DNA of 64,000 bases from positions 124,001 through 188,000 of the forward strand of contig NZ_VOLT01000007.1 in the NCBI RefSeq assembly GCF_007954275.1, in the 5' to 3' direction. Of the stretch, positions 1 through 11,143 are shown in pieces (position 1 is the stretch's first letter; the number at the start of each line of letters is the position of its first letter). The notes under the pieces are model-generated. The model was given only the letters and a program-made list of their open reading frames with translations, had not been told where the DNA came from and searched no databases. This DNA is from Colwellia demingiae (GTDB lineage: Bacteria > Pseudomonadota > Gammaproteobacteria > Enterobacterales > Alteromonadaceae). A program made the position numbers and the translations under genes.

Positions 1-1801
1 GTATTTCAATTCGTTCTACCCCAGAGAGGTATTTACCCGTTAAAGACTCTTTACAATTGAGTATGTCATCTACGGTACCTTGCGCGATAATTTCGCCACC
101 ATGTACGCCAGCACCAGGACCAATATCCACCACAAAGTCTGCCGCACGAATAGCATCTTCATCATGCTCAACCACAATAACGGTATTACCTAAATCACGA
201 AGGTGTAACAAAGTGCCAAGTAAGCGTTCATTATCACGTTGGTGAAGGCCAATAGATGGCTCATCTAAGACATACATGACACCCACTAAACCTGCGCCAA
301 TTTGGCTGGCAAGACGTATTCTTTGTGCTTCACCACCAGATAGGGTGTTTGCTCCGCGTGATAAATTGAGGTAATTAAGGCCAACGTTCACTAAAAAGCC
401 TAAACGTTCGTTTACTTCTTTTAATATTTTTTCGGCAACTTGACCTTTCTGGCCAGTGAGCGTTAAACCTTGGAAGAACTTGAGCGCATCACTAATGGAA
501 AAATCAGCCACGACAGTGAGTGGCGTATCCTCGATAAAGACATTGCGAGCTTCTAGGCGTAATCGACTACCATTACAATCTGGACAATGCTGTGAATTAA
601 GGTATTTACCAAGCTCTTCACGTACCGAGTTTGACTCGGTTTCCTTATAACGGCGTTGCATATTATTGATGATGCCTTCAAAGGGATGCTTACGCACCAC
701 AACATCACCACGGTCGTTCATATATTTAAATTCAATTTCTTGTTCATCACTACCATAAAGAACAATTTTTTGGGCTTTGGCTGATAATTTATTAAAAGGT
801 TTATCAACTTGAAATTTATAATGTTCGGCAAGGGCTTGCAGCATTTGAAAGTAATAAAAATTACGTTTGTCCCAACCGCGCACCGCACCACCAGCGAGAC
901 TTAACTCTGCGTTGGCAATCACGCGAGTGCTATCGAAATATTGTTCAATACCTAAACCATCACAGGTTTGACAAGCGCCTGCTGGATTATTAAAAGAGAA
1001 TAAGCGTGGCTCTAACTCTTGCATACTATAACCACAGTGTGAACAAGCAAAGTTAGCTGAGAAAATTAGTTCTTCACGGTCCGGCTCGTCCATAAAAGCG
1101 ACTTTGGCGGTGCCAGAGGTTAAAGTTAAGGTCGTTTCAAAAGATTCGGAAAGTCGTAATTGAATATCTTCACGCACTTTTATACGGTCAACGACAACTT
1201 CTATGGTGTGCTTTTTATGCAACTCTAACGGTGGAGGATCGGATAAGTCACAAACTTCACCATCAATACGCGCACGAATAAAACCTTGGGCAGCTAAGTT
1301 ATCAAGTAGTTTTACATGTTCGCCTTTACGGTCTTGTATAATAGGCGCAAGTAGCATCACTTTCGTGCCTTCTTCAATCTCTAAAACTTTATCAACCATT
1401 TGCGAAACTGTTTGTGCTGCTAGCGCTTGACCATGCTCTGGGCAACGAGGCTCACCAACTCTGGCATAAAGTAAACGTAAGTAATCGTATATTTCAGTGA
1501 TTGTACCTACGGTTGATCGCGGGTTGTGAGACGTTGACTTTTGCTCGATGGAAATAGCGGGTGATAAACCTTCAATATGATCAACATCAGGTTTTTCCAT
1601 CAAGGATAAAAATTGACGAGCATAAGCTGAAAGCGATTCTACATAGCGACGCTGTCCCTCAGCATAGAGTGTATCAAAGGCAAGAGAAGATTTTCCTGAA
1701 CCAGAAAGGCCGGTAATGACCACGAGTTTATCTCGAGGTATTGTTAAACTAATGTCTTTGAGGTTGTGCGTGCGAGCCCCTCTGACTTCAATATTCTTCA
1801 T
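1..1801 (-). CDS. uvrA: UvrABC excinuclease subunit A (C-terminal part outside window)
   Basis: UvrA is the ATP-dependent damage-recognition subunit of nucleotide excision repair and works with UvrB and UvrC in the cytoplasm. About 600 N-terminal residues are readable, starting [14 protein letters not shown] at 1801. A Walker A motif GLSGSGKSS lies near residue 31. Zinc-binding cysteine pairs (CSHC, CQTC, CPDC) follow. An ABC signature [13 protein letters not shown] and a Walker B region [10 protein letters not shown] lie near the cut edge. The full family length is about 940 residues, so the second ATPase half lies off the left edge. A LexA-type palindrome about 96 bp upstream of the start suggests SOS control, as in E. 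coli. Identification is secure. Confidence 0.98.
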   Translation of the reverse strand, partial: MKNIEVRGARTHNLKDISLTIPRDKLVVITGLSGSGKSSLAFDTLYAEGQRRYVESLSAYARQFLSLMEKPDVDHIEGLSPAISIEQKSTSHNPRSTVGTITEIYDYLRLLYARVGEPRCPEHGQALAAQTVSQMVDKVLEIEEGTKVMLLAPIIQDRKGEHVKLLDNLAAQGFIRARIDGEVCDLSDPPPLELHKKHTIEVVVDRIKVREDIQLRLSESFETTLTLTSGTAKVAFMDEPDREELIFSANFACSHCGYSMQELEPRLFSFNNPAGACQTCDGLGIEQYFDSTRVIANAELSLAGGAVRGWDKRNFYYFQMLQALAEHYKFQVDKPFNKLSAKAQKIVLYGSDEQEIEFKYMNDRGDVVVRKHPFEGIINNMQRRYKETESNSVREELGKYLNSQHCPDCNGSRLRLEARNVFIEDTPLTVVADFSISDALKFFQGLTLTGQKGQVAEKILKEVNERLGFLVNVGLNYLNLSRGANTLSGGEAQRIRLASQIGAGLVGVMYVLDEPSIGLHQRDNERLLGTLLHLRDLGNTVIVVEHDEDAIRAADFVVDIGPGAGVHGGEIIAQGTVDDILNCKESLTGKYLSGVERIEI

Positions 1802-1896
1802 GCGTTTTTAACTCAAGTAGCGATAAAATAGAACCGATGATTATGTCATATAATTTACAGTATAAAAACTAATCTAGGGCAGAATATCAAATTAAA

Positions 1897-1912
1897 CTGT
1901 TTATTTTTACAG
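1897..1912. promoter_or_regulatory. LexA (SOS) box upstream of uvrA
   Basis: The 16-mer CTGTTTATTTTTACAG has perfect CTGT/ACAG half-sites with an 8-bp AT-only centre, matching the gammaproteobacterial LexA consensus CTGT-N8-ACAG. It lies 96 bp upstream of the uvrA start and 253 bp upstream of the divergent MFS gene. uvrA is a classical SOS gene, so it is the likely target. Confidence 0.85.
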
Positions 1913-1947
1913 TGCTTTATTGGCACTCAAGGAAAGGAAAAAAGGGT

Positions 1948-2054
1948 AATACCGAGTACATTAATTAATTGACCACTTAGCGAGAATTAAATGCCTTGCC
2001 TAAAAACGTTTACAATTCCAGCTGAATCCAGCATTTTGAGGTAGCTTGGGTATT
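1948..2054. repeat. Mosaic MITE-like palindromic repeat, degraded copy
   Basis: A stretch of about 107 bp begins AATACCGAG and ends CTTGGGTATT, which are imperfect inverted termini. Its right two thirds, read on the minus strand, match the left part of the element at 63386-63656 (shared GATTCAGCTGGAATT and TTTAGGCAAGGCATT). Its left part, on the minus strand, matches part of the element at 45566-45700 (TTTAATTCTCGCTAAGTG). It fills much of the uvrA/MFS divergent region and has no coding capacity. Confidence 0.7.
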
Positions 2055-2164
2055 GTGCTTAACACCTTGTTTTCATTGTGGGGATTTTGTTGTGCTTCTT
2101 AGCGTGGTAAACTATCGGCAATTTTTTCCGATTTCTTCATTTATTTTTAGGTTTTAGCAACGTT

Positions 2165-3529
2165 ATGAGTGTTTCAGGTTTAAACCGTATTGAGAAAAAA
2201 GCCGCCTTTTCCTTAGCCAGTGTCTTTGGCGTGCGCATGTTAGGCTTGTTCATGATCTTACCCGTATTCGCCATTTATGGTGAACAGCTAACGGGTTATA
2301 GTCCAATTTGGTTAGGGTTAGCTATTGGAGCATACGGCTTAACGCAAGCTTTATTGCAAATTCCTATGGGAATTCTTTCGGATAAATATGGCAGGAAACC
2401 GGTAATTCTTGCCGGCTTAGTGGTCTTTCTCATTGGTAGTATTGTCGCGGCAATGTCCGAAACTATTTATGGTGTTGTGCTCGGTCGAGCAATTCAGGGG
2501 ATGGGCGCTATTGCTAGTGCAATACTTGCTTTAGCCGCTGATTTAAGTCGAGAAGAACAGCGACCTAAAGTCATGGCAACCATTGGTATGTTTATCGGTT
2601 TATCATTTACCTTTGCTATGATTTTAGGGCCAATAGTCGCTGATGCCTTTGGTTTAAGTGGTTTATTTTGGTTCACAGGAATATTGACTATTCTTGCCAT
2701 GGCGATGATTCAATTTATGGTGCCAAATTCAGTCAATAAAGCACCTCGTGGTGATAACGTTGCCTTGCCAGAGCAAATTACTCGTTTGATTCGTCATCCA
2801 CAGCTATCCCGTTTAAATTGGGGCGTTTTCATTCTACATATGACACTTACGGCTTGTTTTATCACCTTGCCTAAACAGTTTGTGGCTAGTGGTTTATCCC
2901 TTGAAGATCATTGGCAAATTTACTTACCTACGTTGTTAGGCTCTTTCTTTTTAATGGTACCGTTTATGATTTTTGCCATTAAAAAACAGAAAGAAAAACC
3001 CATGTTCAGTGCCGCTATTACACTATTAGCGTTAGCTTTGTTTTTACTCTGGTTATTACCAAGTGGCTTCTGGAGCTTGGTACTTTCAGTTGTACTATTT
3101 TTCACTGCCTTTAACTATTTAGAAGCAACCATGCCGTCAATCTTATCGCGCATAGCACCAGCTGGCGTTAAAGGTAGTGCTATGGGGATATATTCAAGTA
3201 GCCAGTTTTTAGGTGCTTTTGTTGGTGGTATTCTGGGTGGTTTTATAGCGAGTCAGTATGGCGAGCAAACCATTTTCTTAGTGATGACAATAGTAACGGT
3301 TATCTGGTTGGGATTAAGTTTTGGCATGCAGTCATTGAAAAAATCTAAAAGTTTTAGCTTTGCGACCAATATTACCTGTGAAGAACAAGCTGATGAAATG
3401 GCTGAAAAATTAATCAATATGCCGGGTGTTATTGAAGCAACACTAGTGCATACAGAGGCAGTCGCTTATTTAAAGGTTGATGTTAAAACGGTAGATTTAC
3501 TCGCTATTAAAGCTTTACTACAAGGTTAG
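2165..3529 (+). CDS. MFS transporter, YajR-like with C-terminal ferredoxin-like domain
   Basis: A 454-residue inner-membrane major facilitator superfamily protein with about 12 hydrophobic segments. Motif A reads GILSDKYGRKP near residue 77. After the last membrane helix (about residue 385) a soluble tail of about 65 residues contains TCEEQADEMAEKLINMPGV and ends in a beta-alpha-like pattern, resembling the YAM domain of E. coli YajR. The substrate cannot be told from sequence; YajR-type proteins are annotated as drug or proton-linked exporters. It is divergent from uvrA, a gene order I recall from related gammaproteobacteria where ssb follows nearby. The start ATG at 2165 follows an AT-rich leader with no strong Shine-Dalgarno. 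Confidence 0.85.
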   Translation: MSVSGLNRIEKKAAFSLASVFGVRMLGLFMILPVFAIYGEQLTGYSPIWLGLAIGAYGLTQALLQIPMGILSDKYGRKPVILAGLVVFLIGSIVAAMSETIYGVVLGRAIQGMGAIASAILALAADLSREEQRPKVMATIGMFIGLSFTFAMILGPIVADAFGLSGLFWFTGILTILAMAMIQFMVPNSVNKAPRGDNVALPEQITRLIRHPQLSRLNWGVFILHMTLTACFITLPKQFVASGLSLEDHWQIYLPTLLGSFFLMVPFMIFAIKKQKEKPMFSAAITLLALALFLLWLLPSGFWSLVLSVVLFFTAFNYLEATMPSILSRIAPAGVKGSAMGIYSSSQFLGAFVGGILGGFIASQYGEQTIFLVMTIVTVIWLGLSFGMQSLKKSKSFSFATNITCEEQADEMAEKLINMPGVIEATLVHTEAVAYLKVDVKTVDLLAIKALLQG

Positions 3530-3665
3530 GTTACAGAAATACTCCTCAGTTGAAGGTGTTCACGCTAGTTGAATTTTATACGGCTATCGTCGAGCACCTC
3601 TCAGCAATATATTAAAAGCACGCTAAACTAAAGATTACCTTTATACCAATTTAGCGGCGATTATC

Positions 3666-3881
3666 ATGTCTGAACACCACATTTACAAAAAAATTGAAAT
3701 GGTTGGCTCATCTAAAAATAGTATCGAAGATGCTATAGAGAATGCCTTGGCGGAGTGTAAAAAATCAATCAATAATATGGATTGGTTTGAAGTCATAGAA
3801 ACCAGAGGTCATATAGTTAATGGCGCTGTCGGCCATTATCAAGTTACTTTGAAAATTGGCTTTAAAATAGAGTCAAGTTAG
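3666..3881 (+). CDS. Dodecin family flavin-binding protein
   Basis: A 71-residue protein with the dodecin signature: the start HIYKKIEMVGSS, then the helix SIEDAIENALAECKKS, then WFEVIETRGHI and finally YQVTLKIGFKIE. Dodecins form hollow dodecamers that store flavin (riboflavin or FMN/FAD) in bacteria and archaea. The key aromatic Trp (WFEV) that stacks on flavin and the Gln of YQVTLKIGF are both present. It stands alone between the MFS gene and a convergent GreA-like gene. The length is normal for the family. Confidence 0.93.
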   Translation: MSEHHIYKKIEMVGSSKNSIEDAIENALAECKKSINNMDWFEVIETRGHIVNGAVGHYQVTLKIGFKIESS

Positions 3882-3918
3882 CTCGACAAAGTTCGAAAAA
3901 TATCAGCTTAAGTAGAAT

Positions 3919-4404
3919 TTATTTAAGCGCAGCAATGTAATCTTTTAGTTTATTGCTGCCGAGCACAATTTCTATATCATCATCTTGCTGTTTACCAATT
4001 AATGCCATTCCCATGGGAGATTTCGGTGATATCACCGTGATATTTTGTTGAGCTAATTGACAGCGAAATCCACCTGCGGCAGGCCCAATAAAGAACCAGT
4101 GATTAGATTCTAAATCAGCAGATAACTGTACTAAAGCACCTAAAGCAATATAACTGTCATTATTGTATTCAATTATATCGAGCATTTTATAGGCCTCGAT
4201 AGCATGCTGGAACTCAAGCACTCGCTTAGACTGTCCTTCAGCCAAATAGCTCGCTTCAATCGCTAACGTGTCATATTGTGTTTCAGCAACACTTTGATCA
4301 TCAACCGCAGCAGCATGTGCTTCGTTTGCAGCATCAATAGCTTGTTGAAGTTCTTTCGAAAGTGCCGTGACAACAATATCTATTAACTGTTTTTTATTGG
4401 GCAT
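3919..4404 (-). CDS. GreA/GreB-family transcription elongation factor-like protein
   Basis: A 161-residue cytoplasmic protein, close to GreA in size. The N-terminal half (to about residue 75) is charged and alpha-helical and carries AETQYDTLAIEASYLAEGQ, which resembles the end of a Gre coiled coil. The C-terminal half ends in ITVISPKSPMGMALIGKQ, a clear match to the Gre C-terminal FKBP-like domain motif (SPxSPxGxALLGK). Gre factors bind the RNA polymerase secondary channel and stimulate cleavage of backtracked transcripts. Whether this divergent paralogue keeps the tip acidic pair is uncertain, so it may be a Gre-like regulator rather than GreA itself. Confidence 0.8.
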   Translation of the reverse strand: MPNKKQLIDIVVTALSKELQQAIDAANEAHAAAVDDQSVAETQYDTLAIEASYLAEGQSKRVLEFQHAIEAYKMLDIIEYNNDSYIALGALVQLSADLESNHWFFIGPAAGGFRCQLAQQNITVISPKSPMGMALIGKQQDDDIEIVLGSNKLKDYIAALK

Positions 4405-4523
4405 AAAATTTTATTCTACTGTTTATTTGAAGTTAATGTTAACTGGACGATTTTATCATAACTTGTATTTTTGTCTAAATGTCAGTAAATTAATGACACT
4501 ATAACAACTGGTACGACCAATAG

Positions 4524-6578
<2,055 letters not shown>

Positions 6579-6625
6579 GCCTATTTGGGTTAAATCAACA
6601 CCTTAATGCGAAGATAGCTGTAGTG

Positions 6626-6660
6626 AACCGAAGAAAAACTCTATATTTCTTCGGTTTATT
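6626..6660 (+). terminator. Terminator-like hairpin after fadH
   Basis: AACCGAAGAAA (6626-6636) pairs perfectly with TTTCTTCGGTT (6646-6656) around a 9-nt loop and is followed by a short T-rich stretch. It lies between fadH and the pssA start at 6704, so it may end fadH transcription or lie in the pssA leader. Confidence 0.6.
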
Positions 6661-6703
6661 ATTGATATACTGTCGTGAATTAATTTTTTTTAGATAGAGC
6701 AAA

Positions 6704-8032
6704 GTGCAAGAAATAATTGTCGATAGTGGTGATATTGAATTCCTTACCACGCCTAAAGAATATAAGCAGCAGTTGTTGTCCCTTATTGAATACGCACGCC
6801 AGCGTATTTTTATTACTGCCTTATATCTACAAGATGATGAGGCGGGTAGAGAGATCCTCCATGCCTTATACCAAGCTAAAGCTAACTTTCCAACGATGGA
6901 GATTAACATCTTTGTTGATTTTAACCGCGGTCAACGTGGCTTAATTGGCGAAAAGGCAAGCTTAGGTAACCGTGCACTTTATTTGAAATTAGCACATGAG
7001 TATCCCCACACAGTTAATATCTATGGTGTTGCTGTTAAACGGAAAGAGGTCTTTGGGGTTTTACACCTAAAAGGCATGGTTTTCGATGAGAAGCTTTTCT
7101 ATACTGGCGCAAGTATCAATGATATTTATTTGCACCAAGGTGAACGATATCGTTTAGACCGCTACTGTACTATCAATAGTGCAGCACTAGCTGATAGTTT
7201 TTGTCATTACTTATCTGATATTTTTATTGATTCAGGTTTGGCGCCACTACTTAATCAAGAATGGCTACCTGATGCCCTAGAGCAAAAGAAAAATCTGATC
7301 GCATTAAAACTTCAGCTAAAAAAGTCTCACTATAACGTTGCTCAACAACAAGGTTTTGGCCAATCAAAACTAGTGCATAATAAAGCCCTTATTACACCGT
7401 TAGTAGGTTTTGGTCGCCGTAAAAATCAGCTTAATCGAGCTACTCGTCATTTAGTGCAGAAAGCTGATGATAATATGGTGCTTTTCACTCCTTATTTTAA
7501 TCTGCCTCATTCTCTTGCTAAAGATGTGATTAGAGCGCTAAAACGTGGTGTTAAAACCACTGTGGTTGTCGGCGATAAAACAGCTAATGACTTTTTTATT
7601 GGCAACGATGAAGATTTCAGTACCATCGGTATAATCCCCTACGTTTATGAGATGTTACTTAAGCGCTTTGTTAAGCGTTATCAAAATTTTATTGATCAAG
7701 GTTTATTGAATATCCATTTGTGGAAAGATAAAGATAATAGCTTTCATCTTAAAGGTTTACGCGTTGATGACCGCTACCACTTGATTACAGGCAGTAATTT
7801 AAATCCCCGTGCTTGGGCACTAGATTTAGAAAATGGCTTACTTGTTGATGATATTAATAAGCAGCTTTTACAAAAAACTGATGATGAACTGCTCGGTATT
7901 TTAGTCAATACGAGCAAAGTTTCGCATTTCTCTGATATTGATTCAGTAGAAGACTACCCTGAAAAACCTCAGAAGTTATTGAAAAAGATACGAGTTACTC
8001 AAATAGATAGAGTGTTGAAGCGATTTTTGTAG
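6704..8032 (+). CDS. pssA: CDP-diacylglycerol-serine O-phosphatidyltransferase
   Basis: A 442-residue phosphatidylserine synthase of the phospholipase D superfamily. It makes phosphatidylserine, the precursor of phosphatidylethanolamine, at the inner face of the cytoplasmic membrane. Two HKD-type motifs are visible: HLKGMVFDEKLFYTGAS (about residue 124) and HLKGLRVDDRYHLITGSNLN (about residue 347). The segments TPYFNLPHSLAKD and VVGDKTANDFFI match E. coli PssA, whose length (451) is similar. The start is GTG at 6704; no in-frame ATG precedes the conserved N-terminus. The gene stands alone and its 3' side holds a 12-bp tandem repeat. Confidence 0.95.
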   Translation: MQEIIVDSGDIEFLTTPKEYKQQLLSLIEYARQRIFITALYLQDDEAGREILHALYQAKANFPTMEINIFVDFNRGQRGLIGEKASLGNRALYLKLAHEYPHTVNIYGVAVKRKEVFGVLHLKGMVFDEKLFYTGASINDIYLHQGERYRLDRYCTINSAALADSFCHYLSDIFIDSGLAPLLNQEWLPDALEQKKNLIALKLQLKKSHYNVAQQQGFGQSKLVHNKALITPLVGFGRRKNQLNRATRHLVQKADDNMVLFTPYFNLPHSLAKDVIRALKRGVKTTVVVGDKTANDFFIGNDEDFSTIGIIPYVYEMLLKRFVKRYQNFIDQGLLNIHLWKDKDNSFHLKGLRVDDRYHLITGSNLNPRAWALDLENGLLVDDINKQLLQKTDDELLGILVNTSKVSHFSDIDSVEDYPEKPQKLLKKIRVTQIDRVLKRFL

Positions 8033-8062
8033 TATCCATTTGTTGAAGCAATAATCCTTTTT

Positions 8063-8098
8063 ATTGCTCAGGATATTGCTCAGGATATTGCTCAGGAT
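8063..8098. repeat. Three tandem 12-bp repeats
   Basis: The unit ATTGCTCAGGAT is repeated three times head to tail, with a partial fourth unit (ATTG), in the gap between pssA and the convergent Omp85-type gene. The first unit also pairs with AGCAATAA at 8047-8054 to form an 8-bp hairpin. Slippage is the likely origin and the copy number may vary between strains. Confidence 0.9.
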
Positions 8099-8132
8099 AT
8101 TGTTTAAAGGTTTATGATTAATCCGTTTGGTA

Positions 8133-9959
8133 TTAGAATGATTTTTTTGCCTGCACTCTAATTTCAAAACCATTAATCTCTGGATTATCACTTTGTGGAA
8201 AAGCAAAGTCGATATGAATGATGGGATGGTTACCGCCTGAATGTGGCGAGTGTAATCTCAAGCCAAGTCCTGTCGAACCTAACCAACCCGCCTCTATGTT
8301 TTTGACCGTAGACTCACCATAGGTTCTACCCGCATCTACAAAAGCCACAGCAGCTAAATCAAATAGTTTAAAAAGATTTATTTCAGGGTAGTATCTGATT
8401 TCAGAGGTAACCTTAATGCTATCTTGTCCGTGCTGATATTGCAGTGGAAAACCGCGTAAACCAGTATTGCCCCCCATAGTCACTGGTTGATCAATGTATT
8501 GGTTTTTACTGATAACATTGGTATTACTTAAATAAAAACCCCAGTTTTTATTTAATTGATAAAAATACTCCCCGCTAAGCCTTACCAATAAACGACTATC
8601 TCTATGTTGATAAATATCATTTGCTAGAGCTAGGTCAAGTAACAACAAAGAATTATCATGCAAGTTGAAGCCTTTTTTTACTCGCATCTTCCATACAGTC
8701 CATGCTGAGTTTTCTTTATTACCATTGCCTATGCCAAGGCTAGAGTTAAGTTGCCAACCATGGTTAAAATCCTCTATTTGGGTGATCAAGTGCACATTTG
8801 TTAGTTTTCTAAAATCTTTTTCAATATATTCAAAAGCTATCCATGGGTAGAGTAAATCTCTATCTTCGGGTTTTACATTAGTCAGAGGAGGATTGGATAA
8901 GTCGATATTTTCTTCATCAGAAAGCTCGGTGAAGGTTTCTTTATCTTGTGTTATGCCAAAACGATATCTTAGTAAGCGGTTATCACTGTTAAAATTTAGC
9001 CATGCATAACTTGCTTCTTTAAAGCTAATATCATGGCCAAATACACTTTGGTCTAGACCATTTTGAAAAATAGTATCGTTACGAGATTCTTCGTTAAAGC
9101 CTATATGATAAGCCGTTTTGGTATGAAAACTCGCAAATATCTTATGCAGAAATAAGCTACGTTGTTGACCATCATCATTATCGGCAAACCCCAACTTAAC
9201 CGAGGTGTTTTGTTTTTGAAAAAGAGGGATAGTGGCTACTAGTTTGTAACCTGAGCGCTGGGCATTTCGGTATGATTCAATTTCAGTATCTATGCCTAAT
9301 CCGAGTAAGTTACGCTCTTTTATACCAAAGCTATAGGTGTTTATTCCTCCCTTACGGCCAAAGCTAAGTGTTGGCATTAGGGACCAATTATCCCAAGTGG
9401 TAATGGTAATGTTTTCTACGTCTTCATCAGTGCTAACTTCTGCATCTCTAAGGTATTTACGACTACGTAAATGGCGTTCGAGTTCAGCCATATCAGCAAA
9501 AGTTTTAGTACATTTTTTGATAAAAAAATTAGCTTCATTTTCTAGCGTTATAATCTTTGTATCAATATGAATGGCATTGGCCCAACGATGTAAAAAAGTA
9601 AAACCTTCTTCATTTTTATCGAAGATTGTTTGTGGTTTGAAGATTATTTTTGGCTGACTGGTATCGCACAGTATTTTTTCGTCTGAAGACTCAATATCAG
9701 CTTGATTTAAGGATTGATTCTGGATTGAATTACCCTCTATGGCATTGACCGACCCTGAGCTACTCTCTATCTGTTCGACTGCACGTTCGGTAGCTGATAC
9801 TGTGAAGCAAAAAATAGTTAATAGTAAGCCAACGACTAACAATGACAGTAGTCTAGTGAATGTATTATCTCGCCAAGTAAGTGAGATTTTATTTATAGAT
9901 TTTGGCGATATGACATTACATTGTTTTATTTTTGTTATAGCTTTTAATAAAAACAGCAT
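8133..9959 (-). CDS. Outer-membrane Omp85/BamA-TamA-family beta-barrel protein
   Basis: A 608-residue protein. An N-terminal hydrophobic segment near residues 35-55 (LLSLLVVGLLLTIFCFTVSA) is a probable signal peptide after an unusually long, basic n-region. A region with one POTRA-like unit precedes SLMPTLSFGRKGG and a C-terminal 16-strand-type barrel. The barrel has the loop-6 motif GGNTGLRGFPLQY and ends in Phe (QAKKSF), as outer-membrane barrels usually do. Surface-antigen D15-type proteins insert or translocate outer-membrane proteins or lipids. BamA and TamA are longer with more POTRAs, so this is a short accessory member of unknown client. Confidence 0.8.
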   Translation of the reverse strand: MLFLLKAITKIKQCNVISPKSINKISLTWRDNTFTRLLSLLVVGLLLTIFCFTVSATERAVEQIESSSGSVNAIEGNSIQNQSLNQADIESSDEKILCDTSQPKIIFKPQTIFDKNEEGFTFLHRWANAIHIDTKIITLENEANFFIKKCTKTFADMAELERHLRSRKYLRDAEVSTDEDVENITITTWDNWSLMPTLSFGRKGGINTYSFGIKERNLLGLGIDTEIESYRNAQRSGYKLVATIPLFQKQNTSVKLGFADNDDGQQRSLFLHKIFASFHTKTAYHIGFNEESRNDTIFQNGLDQSVFGHDISFKEASYAWLNFNSDNRLLRYRFGITQDKETFTELSDEENIDLSNPPLTNVKPEDRDLLYPWIAFEYIEKDFRKLTNVHLITQIEDFNHGWQLNSSLGIGNGNKENSAWTVWKMRVKKGFNLHDNSLLLLDLALANDIYQHRDSRLLVRLSGEYFYQLNKNWGFYLSNTNVISKNQYIDQPVTMGGNTGLRGFPLQYQHGQDSIKVTSEIRYYPEINLFKLFDLAAVAFVDAGRTYGESTVKNIEAGWLGSTGLGLRLHSPHSGGNHPIIHIDFAFPQSDNPEINGFEIRVQAKKSF

Positions 9960-10389
9960 CGCGTACCTAAAATAAAGAAGTGATGAGTAATATGTTTATA
10001 TATCACTCATTTAACTATAGCGTTAACTGCTAACTTCAACATTATTTATTTAGTGTTTTGTTCTTTTAATAGAGACAATTTTTTGCTCTTAGTGTGCTCA
10101 ACCATAATTTTATTTGTTCTAATAGCAACTCAATATCATAAATAATGTCGTCTTAAGAGGTAATCATTTTCGTTAAATATATCCAAGGAAACATATACGG
10201 GTAAAGTAATGACATTAACTACTCATGTGACTCGGTGATATAAGGAAATAACAGCCAAGAAGGATAAAGTATTTTTCATTGATATCATTCTAATATTTAT
10301 GAAATTTCTATAGAGTTAAGATACTATATCTTATAATTTACAGCACTTAAGCTCGTGCCGTAAAGCTAACAATCATAAAAAGGTTAATT
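9960..10389. other. 430-bp intergenic region
   Basis: AT-rich DNA between the start of the Omp85-type gene (minus strand) and the thioesterase gene (plus strand). It should hold two divergent promoters. I saw no clear palindrome, small ORF with a ribosome-binding site, or RNA gene here. Confidence 0.5.
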
Positions 10390-10785
10390 ATGTTCAGTGA
10401 AAAAATGATGCCACACTTTAGTGACACGGATGCTTTAGGCCACATTAACAATACCAAGCCACCTGTTTGGTTTGAAGGTGGACGAGCCCCTATATTTAGA
10501 TTTTTCACTCCTGATTTAGACCCGAAGAAATGGCAACTTATCATTGCTAAAATAGAAGTCTCCTATCACGGACAGCTATTTTATGGTCAAGAAATTGAGA
10601 TCAGAACATTCGTTAGCCGAATCGGTGGAGCCTCGTTTGATGTTTATCAAGAGCTTTGGCAGCACGGTGAAAAATGTGTATCGGGTACAGCAGCCATGGT
10701 GAATTTTGATTATGAGACGCAAAGCTCTAAAAAAATATCTGAAGACATTCGTACTCAGCTAACTGAACACTTCATTGAGTTATAA
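10390..10785 (+). CDS. Acyl-CoA thioesterase, 4HBT hotdog family (copy 1)
   Basis: A 131-residue single hotdog-domain protein of the 4-hydroxybenzoyl-CoA thioesterase/YbgC/FadM type. The active-site region reads FSDTDALGHINNT, with the typical Asp and Gly-His-Ile-Asn. Later segments (YHGQLFYGQEIEIRTFVSRIGG, SGTAAMVNFD) follow the family pattern. Such enzymes hydrolyse acyl-CoA thioesters; the substrate is unknown. A clear paralogue lies on the opposite strand at 11950-12348, so the two copies flank ssb as an inverted pair. The ATG at 10390 follows AAAAAGGTTAATT, a usable ribosome-binding site. Confidence 0.88.
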   Translation: MFSEKMMPHFSDTDALGHINNTKPPVWFEGGRAPIFRFFTPDLDPKKWQLIIAKIEVSYHGQLFYGQEIEIRTFVSRIGGASFDVYQELWQHGEKCVSGTAAMVNFDYETQSSKKISEDIRTQLTEHFIEL

Positions 10786-10820
10786 TCTTCATTATTTTTG
10801 AATTTTTTCAGTTTTTTAGG

Positions 10821-10865
10821 TTATACCTGTTCTGAAAAATGAATCTTGATTGAGCACAGGTATAA
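10821..10865. repeat. Short inverted repeat upstream of ssb
   Basis: TTATACCTGT (10821-10830) is the exact inverse of ACAGGTATAA (10856-10865), with 25 bp between. The termini resemble the TTATACCCGTTC end of the MITE at 63386, so this may be a deletion relic of that family. It sits within the 358-bp gap between the thioesterase gene and ssb (10786-11143), which otherwise holds only the presumed ssb promoter. I saw no LexA box there. Confidence 0.65.
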
Positions 10866-11143
10866 ATATTAGTGTTACCTACTAATTATCAGTGATAACA
10901 ATTAATTAGTAGGCAATATCATCGCCGTGTTTATACACTGTTTTTCATATGCTATTTGGTTCGGTATTTTTAAAAGAGATTAAAATAAAATAAATGAGCT
11001 TTTAACAAAAAATCACTCGAATTTGATCGCTGCTCACTATAGAATTACCCCCTTAAACTAAATTTCAAAGACACACTTTCTTTCTATTTAAGTAGAAAAA
11101 GAAACGACGTACGTCTTAATAGCTCAATTAATAGGATATTTTC

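Noticed and set aside
8..1430. Several plus-strand frames of 60-75 residues at the left edge
   Set aside because: They lie antisense to a complete, motif-rich uvrA frame and have low-complexity Ser/Thr content typical of antisense shadows.
1838..1868. A second LexA-like site closer to uvrA (CTGTAAATTATATGAC on the minus strand)
   Set aside because: The right half-site is GAC, not CAG; the perfect site at 1897-1912 explains the regulation better.
7976..8206. Minus-strand frame with NILSNILSN repeats
   Set aside because: It is produced by the 12-bp tandem repeat between two genes and overlaps the end of pssA; there is no ribosome-binding site.
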